Shown in pieces: positions 60,831 to 64,000 of a DNA stretch of 64,000 nucleotides. The stretch covers positions 62,001 through 126,000 of the forward strand of contig NZ_JAATOM010000018.1 of NCBI RefSeq assembly GCF_019207085.1. The letters are read 5' to 3'. The stretch's first letter is position 1; the number at the start of each line of letters is the position of its first letter. A program made the position numbers and the translations under genes. The notes beneath the pieces are model-generated. The model saw only the letters and a list, made by a program, of their open reading frames with translations, did not search any database and was not told where the DNA came from. The DNA comes from Variovorax sp. dw_308. Its GTDB lineage: Bacteria; Pseudomonadota; Gammaproteobacteria; Burkholderiales; Burkholderiaceae_C.

Positions 60831-62915
60831 TCAGGCCGCCGCGATCTCGACGACGGCATCGGCGGCAGCCACGCGGTCGCTCGTCACCATCAACGGGTTG
60901 ATCTCCATCGTGCGCAGGCGCGGACCCAGGGCCGCGGCCAGCGCTGCGAAGCGGACCACCGTGTCGATCAGGCCCGCAGGGTCAATGGCCGGCTGGCCGC
61001 GCCAGGCTTGCAGGCGTTTCAGCACGCCGAGGCGTTCGAGCCGGTCGCGTACGCGCCCGGGGGTGGTGGGCGCGGTGAGCACGAGCGTGTGCGCATCGAG
61101 TTCGACGGCCACGCCTCCCAGGCCCAGCACGACGAGCGGCCCGAAGCTCTCGTCCCAGCGCGCCCCGAGCATCACTTCGACACGCGGGCTGAGCTTGCGC
61201 GCCACCAGCATGCCTTCGCGTCGCGCCTGCGGCGCCAGTTGCGTGACCGACGCCACGATCCCTGCGAAGGCCTCACGCAGTTCCCTTTCGTCGCGCAAGC
61301 CCACACGCACGCCGCCGACGTCGCTCTTGTGCAGCAGGTCGCGCGAAACGATTTTCAGCACGGCCTGGCCGCCGAGATCGCGCCAGGCGGCCACGGCTTC
61401 GTCCGCGTCCTGCACGTGACGGTGCGGCGCAGCTTCGACGCCGTTCGCGGCGAGGAAGGCGAGGCCGTCGATCTCGTTGCACATGGCGGCCGACATGCCA
61501 GTCGGCATCGAAACCCTCCCGCGTGCGGGTGCCTCATCGGCACTCGCATCGGCCTGCCACTTCGCCATCACCGCCAGGCTCTCGATCGCATGCGTTGGCT
61601 CCTCGTAGACGAGGCAGCCCAGCGCTTCGAGTTCACGCTTGAGTTCGGGCATCACGATGCCGGAAAAGGCCAGGCTGACGCCGGGTGCCGCCTCGCGCAC
61701 CCATTTCACGGTTTGCGCGATCTTCCGCGCGTAGCCCGGCGCCGCACCCGCCGCCGCAAGGAACATCACTATGGCGTCGTATGCGCCGCTGCGTGCCGCT
61801 TCGACCGCCGCGTAGTCGACGAGGCTGTAGTCGGCGGTGATCTGCCCGGTCAGATCGACCGGGTTGCTGGTCGAGCAGAAAGCGATGCGGCGGCGCAGTT
61901 CGAGCGCGATCGGCTCGGGCAGCGGCGGCATGTCAAGGCCTGCATCGCTGGCCGCGTCCGCCATCAACGTGCCGACGCCACCCGACACGGTCAGGATGCC
62001 GAGGCGGGGGCCCCGGGGTGCCACGCCGAGCGCAAATGCCTGGCCGAAGCGGAACATCTGCTCGACGGTGTCGGCGCGGATGGTGCGCGTGTCATCGAAC
62101 ACGGCCTGATACACCGCGTCCTCGCCAGAAAGGCTCGCTGTGTGCGACATGGCTGCGCGCGCCCCGGCCTCGGTACGGCCCACCTTGGTCACGATCACCG
62201 GTTTGCCTGCCGCGCGCGCCTTCGCCAGCGCGCGGTGCAAGGCGCGCCCGTCGCGCGCGCCTTCCACATAGGCCAGGATCACGCGCGTGTCCTCATCGTC
62301 GACGAGGCCGTCGATGACGTCGGCGACCGAGGTGGTCGCCTCGTTGCCCGTCGTCACCCAGTGGCTCAATCCGAGCCCGCCCGCCCGTGCGAGCGAGTAG
62401 GCATAGGCCCCGAACGCGCCGCTCTGGCTCACGATCGCCACACCGCCGGCCTTCGGCTGCCCGGCCAGTGGGGCGGGCGAGAAGGTGGCATAGAGCCCAC
62501 GGCGCGGGTTCATGGCGCCGAGGCAGTTCGGTCCCAGCAACGTGAGTTGGCCGCGGCGCGCGATCTCCGCCAGGCGGGCTTGCGCCTGCGCGCCTTCCGC
62601 TCCCACTTCGGCAAAGCCCGAACTCAGAACGATGGCGGCCCGCACGCCAGCCTGAACCGCCTGTTCGAGCGCGGCCGCCACCGCATCGGCCGGCACTGCG
62701 ACGACGGCCAGGTCGATCTGAGCCGGTACGGCCGCCAGCGATTCGTACGCCGTCAGCCCCTGGACCTCCTTGGCCGCGGGATTGATCGGGTACACAGCGC
62801 CGGCATAGCCAAGTTCCTTGAGCAGTCGCACCGGCATGCCGCCGACCTTCTGCGGATTTTGTGAGGCACCGACCACTGCGACGGATGCGGGATGCAGCAA
62901 TGCAGCAAGAGACAT
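60831..62915 (-). CDS. NDP-forming acyl-CoA synthetase (acetate-CoA ligase family)
   Basis: A 694-residue enzyme that links CoA thioester formation to ATP or the reverse. Domains in order: CoA-binding (residues 5-130, VGASQNPQKVGGMPVRLL), a succinyl-CoA-ligase-like part (SQSGAFGAYAYSLAR), and a C-terminal ATP-grasp domain (GGQAVLKIVSRDLLHKSDVG, MEINPLMVTSDRVAA). The phosphohistidine residue is likely in MSHTASLSGED. Single-chain architecture is normal for the family. First gene of the five-gene minus-strand run. Confidence 0.92.
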   Translation of the reverse strand: MSLAALLHPASVAVVGASQNPQKVGGMPVRLLKELGYAGAVYPINPAAKEVQGLTAYESLAAVPAQIDLAVVAVPADAVAAALEQAVQAGVRAAIVLSSGFAEVGAEGAQAQARLAEIARRGQLTLLGPNCLGAMNPRRGLYATFSPAPLAGQPKAGGVAIVSQSGAFGAYAYSLARAGGLGLSHWVTTGNEATTSVADVIDGLVDDEDTRVILAYVEGARDGRALHRALAKARAAGKPVIVTKVGRTEAGARAAMSHTASLSGEDAVYQAVFDDTRTIRADTVEQMFRFGQAFALGVAPRGPRLGILTVSGGVGTLMADAASDAGLDMPPLPEPIALELRRRIAFCSTSNPVDLTGQITADYSLVDYAAVEAARSGAYDAIVMFLAAAGAAPGYARKIAQTVKWVREAAPGVSLAFSGIVMPELKRELEALGCLVYEEPTHAIESLAVMAKWQADASADEAPARGRVSMPTGMSAAMCNEIDGLAFLAANGVEAAPHRHVQDADEAVAAWRDLGGQAVLKIVSRDLLHKSDVGGVRVGLRDERELREAFAGIVASVTQLAPQARREGMLVARKLSPRVEVMLGARWDESFGPLVVLGLGGVAVELDAHTLVLTAPTTPGRVRDRLERLGVLKRLQAWRGQPAIDPAGLIDTVVRFAALAAALGPRLRTMEINPLMVTSDRVAAADAVVEIAAA

Positions 62916-62955
62916 GGAGACGGGTCCTTGGAGTAGGACACGATCATGCCACCAA

Positions 62956-62969
62956 CCTATTATGATAGG
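62956..62969. promoter_or_regulatory. Putative GntR operator 1
   Basis: CCTAT-TATG-ATAGG is an inverted repeat 41 bp upstream of the acyl-CoA synthetase start. Half-sites resemble those near 37.1 kb. The adjacent GntR gene is the likely regulator. Confidence 0.6.
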
Positions 62970-62984
62970 TTCTAGGGCTTACAC

Positions 62985-63001
62985 CTATGCTGTTATGATA
63001 G
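62985..63001. promoter_or_regulatory. Putative GntR operator 2
   Basis: CTATGCTGTTATGATAG lies 15 bp upstream of the first site and shares TTATGATAG with it. Two adjacent similar dyads strengthen the operator interpretation. Confidence 0.5.
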
Positions 63002-63094
63002 CTTTGCGGGCCTTGGACCGAACTCTCCTCTTCGAGCCACATTTGCCAAATGGCAAAAACGCACCGACCGCCAGGTCGTCACCCCTTCGCCGTG

Positions 63095-63835
63095 CTAGCG
63101 CTTGATGACCGCCTTGTAGCTGAATGAGTCGCCGCGGAAGTACATGTCGGCATGCAGCAGGGGGCGGTCCGTCACATCGTGGGGCGTGAAGCGGATGCGC
63201 AAGACGGGCGCCGCGGCATCGATGCCCAGGTGCCGCGCGCGCAGCTTGCCCGCGGGCACGGCGCTCGTCTCGATGTGTGTGCTCTTCATCCGGAAGCCGA
63301 GGCGGCCTTCGAGCAAGGTCATGAAGTCGTTGGTATCGATGTCCTCGCGAATCAGCGCCTTCACGAGTTCCGCCTCTCCCCAGGCAATGCCGTACAACAA
63401 CGGCTTGCCATCGACGCTCCGCACCATCGTGATTGCGGTAACTGGCTCGCCGGGCGCCAGCCTCAGCGCTTCCGCAACTGCCGCGGGCGCCTCGACTTCA
63501 CGCACCGATAGTGTCTTGCCGAGGGCTTCACGTCCATGGGCCCGCATATGGTCGAAGAACCCGGTCAGCGGCCCGAGTTTGGGCGCGTCGGAGGGCCGGG
63601 TGACAAAGCTACCTTTGCCGTTCACCTTCTGGATCAGTCCTTTCGCATGAAGTGCTGCGAGTGCCTGGCGCACCGTGATCCGGCTGACACCGAACTCGAT
63701 TTCCAGCTCCGCCTCCGATGGCAACTTGCTCCCCGCGACCAACTCGTTGACCACAATGCGTTGACGCAGTTGTGCTTCGATCTGGGCGAATAGCGGGAGG
63801 TTGGCGACGGCGGAGTTATCGGAGGAAGTTGACAT
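63095..63835 (-). CDS. GntR-family transcriptional regulator with UTRA domain
   Basis: A 246-residue HutC-type regulator. The winged HTH (residues 12-80) has QRIVVNELVAGSKLPSEAEL and SRITVRQALAALHAKG, then GKGSFV; the UTRA domain follows (FFDHMRAHGREALGKTLSV, YFRGDSFSYKAVIKR). Start at 63835 (MSTSSDN) is preferred to 63874. It sits 179 bp upstream of the acyl-CoA synthetase, on the same strand, with two candidate operators between. Confidence 0.9.
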   Translation of the reverse strand: MSTSSDNSAVANLPLFAQIEAQLRQRIVVNELVAGSKLPSEAELEIEFGVSRITVRQALAALHAKGLIQKVNGKGSFVTRPSDAPKLGPLTGFFDHMRAHGREALGKTLSVREVEAPAAVAEALRLAPGEPVTAITMVRSVDGKPLLYGIAWGEAELVKALIREDIDTNDFMTLLEGRLGFRMKSTHIETSAVPAGKLRARHLGIDAAAPVLRIRFTPHDVTDRPLLHADMYFRGDSFSYKAVIKR

Positions 63836-63950
63836 GTAGGGCCCACGGTACGGAATGACCGGCGCGTCAATCACTTAAAGCAGACGCGTACGGCAAGTTT
63901 CCGATCATAAAAGGAGAGGCGGGATGCGCGGGCGCCGGCGCGGCGCTTCT

Positions 63951-64000
63951 TCAGTCAAGCTTGACGCCCGTGTCCTGCACCATCTTCAGAACAATCGGCA
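63951..64000 (-). CDS. Bug/TctC receptor, C-terminal end, runs off window
   Basis: The last 15 codons on the minus strand read PIVLKMVQDTGVKLD before a stop at 63951-63953. This is the usual ending of TctC/Bug receptors (…GVKLD). The gene continues beyond the right edge. Confidence 0.55.
   Translation of the reverse strand, partial: PIVLKMVQDTGVKLD

Noticed and set aside
61008..62864. 618-codon plus-strand frame opposite the NDP-forming acyl-CoA synthetase
   Set aside because: Antisense shadow with low-complexity Arg/His content.
1..64000. CRISPR arrays, tRNA or rRNA genes
   Set aside because: No regularly spaced repeats and no tRNA-like cloverleaf or rRNA sequence was noticed on either strand; a tRNAscan or Infernal run would be decisive.

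Overview
The window looks like chromosomal DNA of a high-GC beta-proteobacterium of the order Burkholderiales (inference). The basis is five periplasmic TctC/Bug-type solute receptors (one broken, one cut by the window edge), a liv-type ABC transporter paired with acyl-CoA enzymes, a Burkholderiales-type porin, and an intracellular PHA depolymerase with a catalytic-site cysteine. No rRNA, tRNA or CRISPR array was seen.

Layout. (1) 1-7318, minus strand: livHMGF genes, their binding protein, an AMP-forming acyl-CoA synthetase, an SDR and the start of a Zn-ribbon/OB-fold protein, read as one uptake-and-activation operon. (2) 7.6-13.8 kb: a graveyard of mobile DNA. It holds an integrase scrap, a twice-frameshifted IS3 transposase, an acyl-CoA dehydrogenase tail fused to a truncated IS21 element, two tyrosine recombinases and a third that lost its catalytic tail. 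(3) 13.99-21.8 kb: a defense island. An Xre/ImmA pair diverges from an operon of a 60-aa basic protein, a CD-NTase, an E2-like protein, an S-4TM membrane effector and a second CD-NTase. The shared promoter carries a perfect 22-bp palindrome. Next come a frameshifted IS5 transposase, a DUF2971-like gene and a coiled-coil gene remnant. (4) 21.8-27.5 kb: GntR regulator diverging from MFS transporter, Sua5/YrdC-like, TfdA-like dioxygenase and PrpF genes, closed by a PrpD scrap. (5) 27.6-30.1 kb: a small plasmid-like gene pair, an IS91 remnant and a complete IS6 element.

(6) 30.2-52.1 kb: two divergent catabolic operons around a promoter at 37.1-37.24 kb with palindromic GntR-type sites. The minus arm has two paralogous small proteins, an MDR oxidoreductase, a TauD-type dioxygenase, an APH-like kinase, an acyl-CoA dehydrogenase, an SDR and a porin. 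The plus arm has a two-subunit UxaA-family lyase, GntR, an Ldh-family dehydrogenase, a fused indolepyruvate ferredoxin oxidoreductase, an MFS carrier, two Bug receptors, pntAa/Ab/B and a PHA depolymerase. (7) 52.4-56.3 kb: carbonic anhydrase, a poorly coding stretch, a GAF protein and a complete IS630 element. (8) 56.3-64.0 kb, minus strand: a broken Bug gene, two tandem DUF1254/DUF1214 proteins, a Bug receptor, an NDP-forming acyl-CoA synthetase, a GntR regulator with putative operators, and the end of another Bug gene.

The most interesting system is the CBASS-like anti-phage operon with two different CD-NTases in one translationally coupled unit, apparently controlled by a divergent Xre/ImmA switch.
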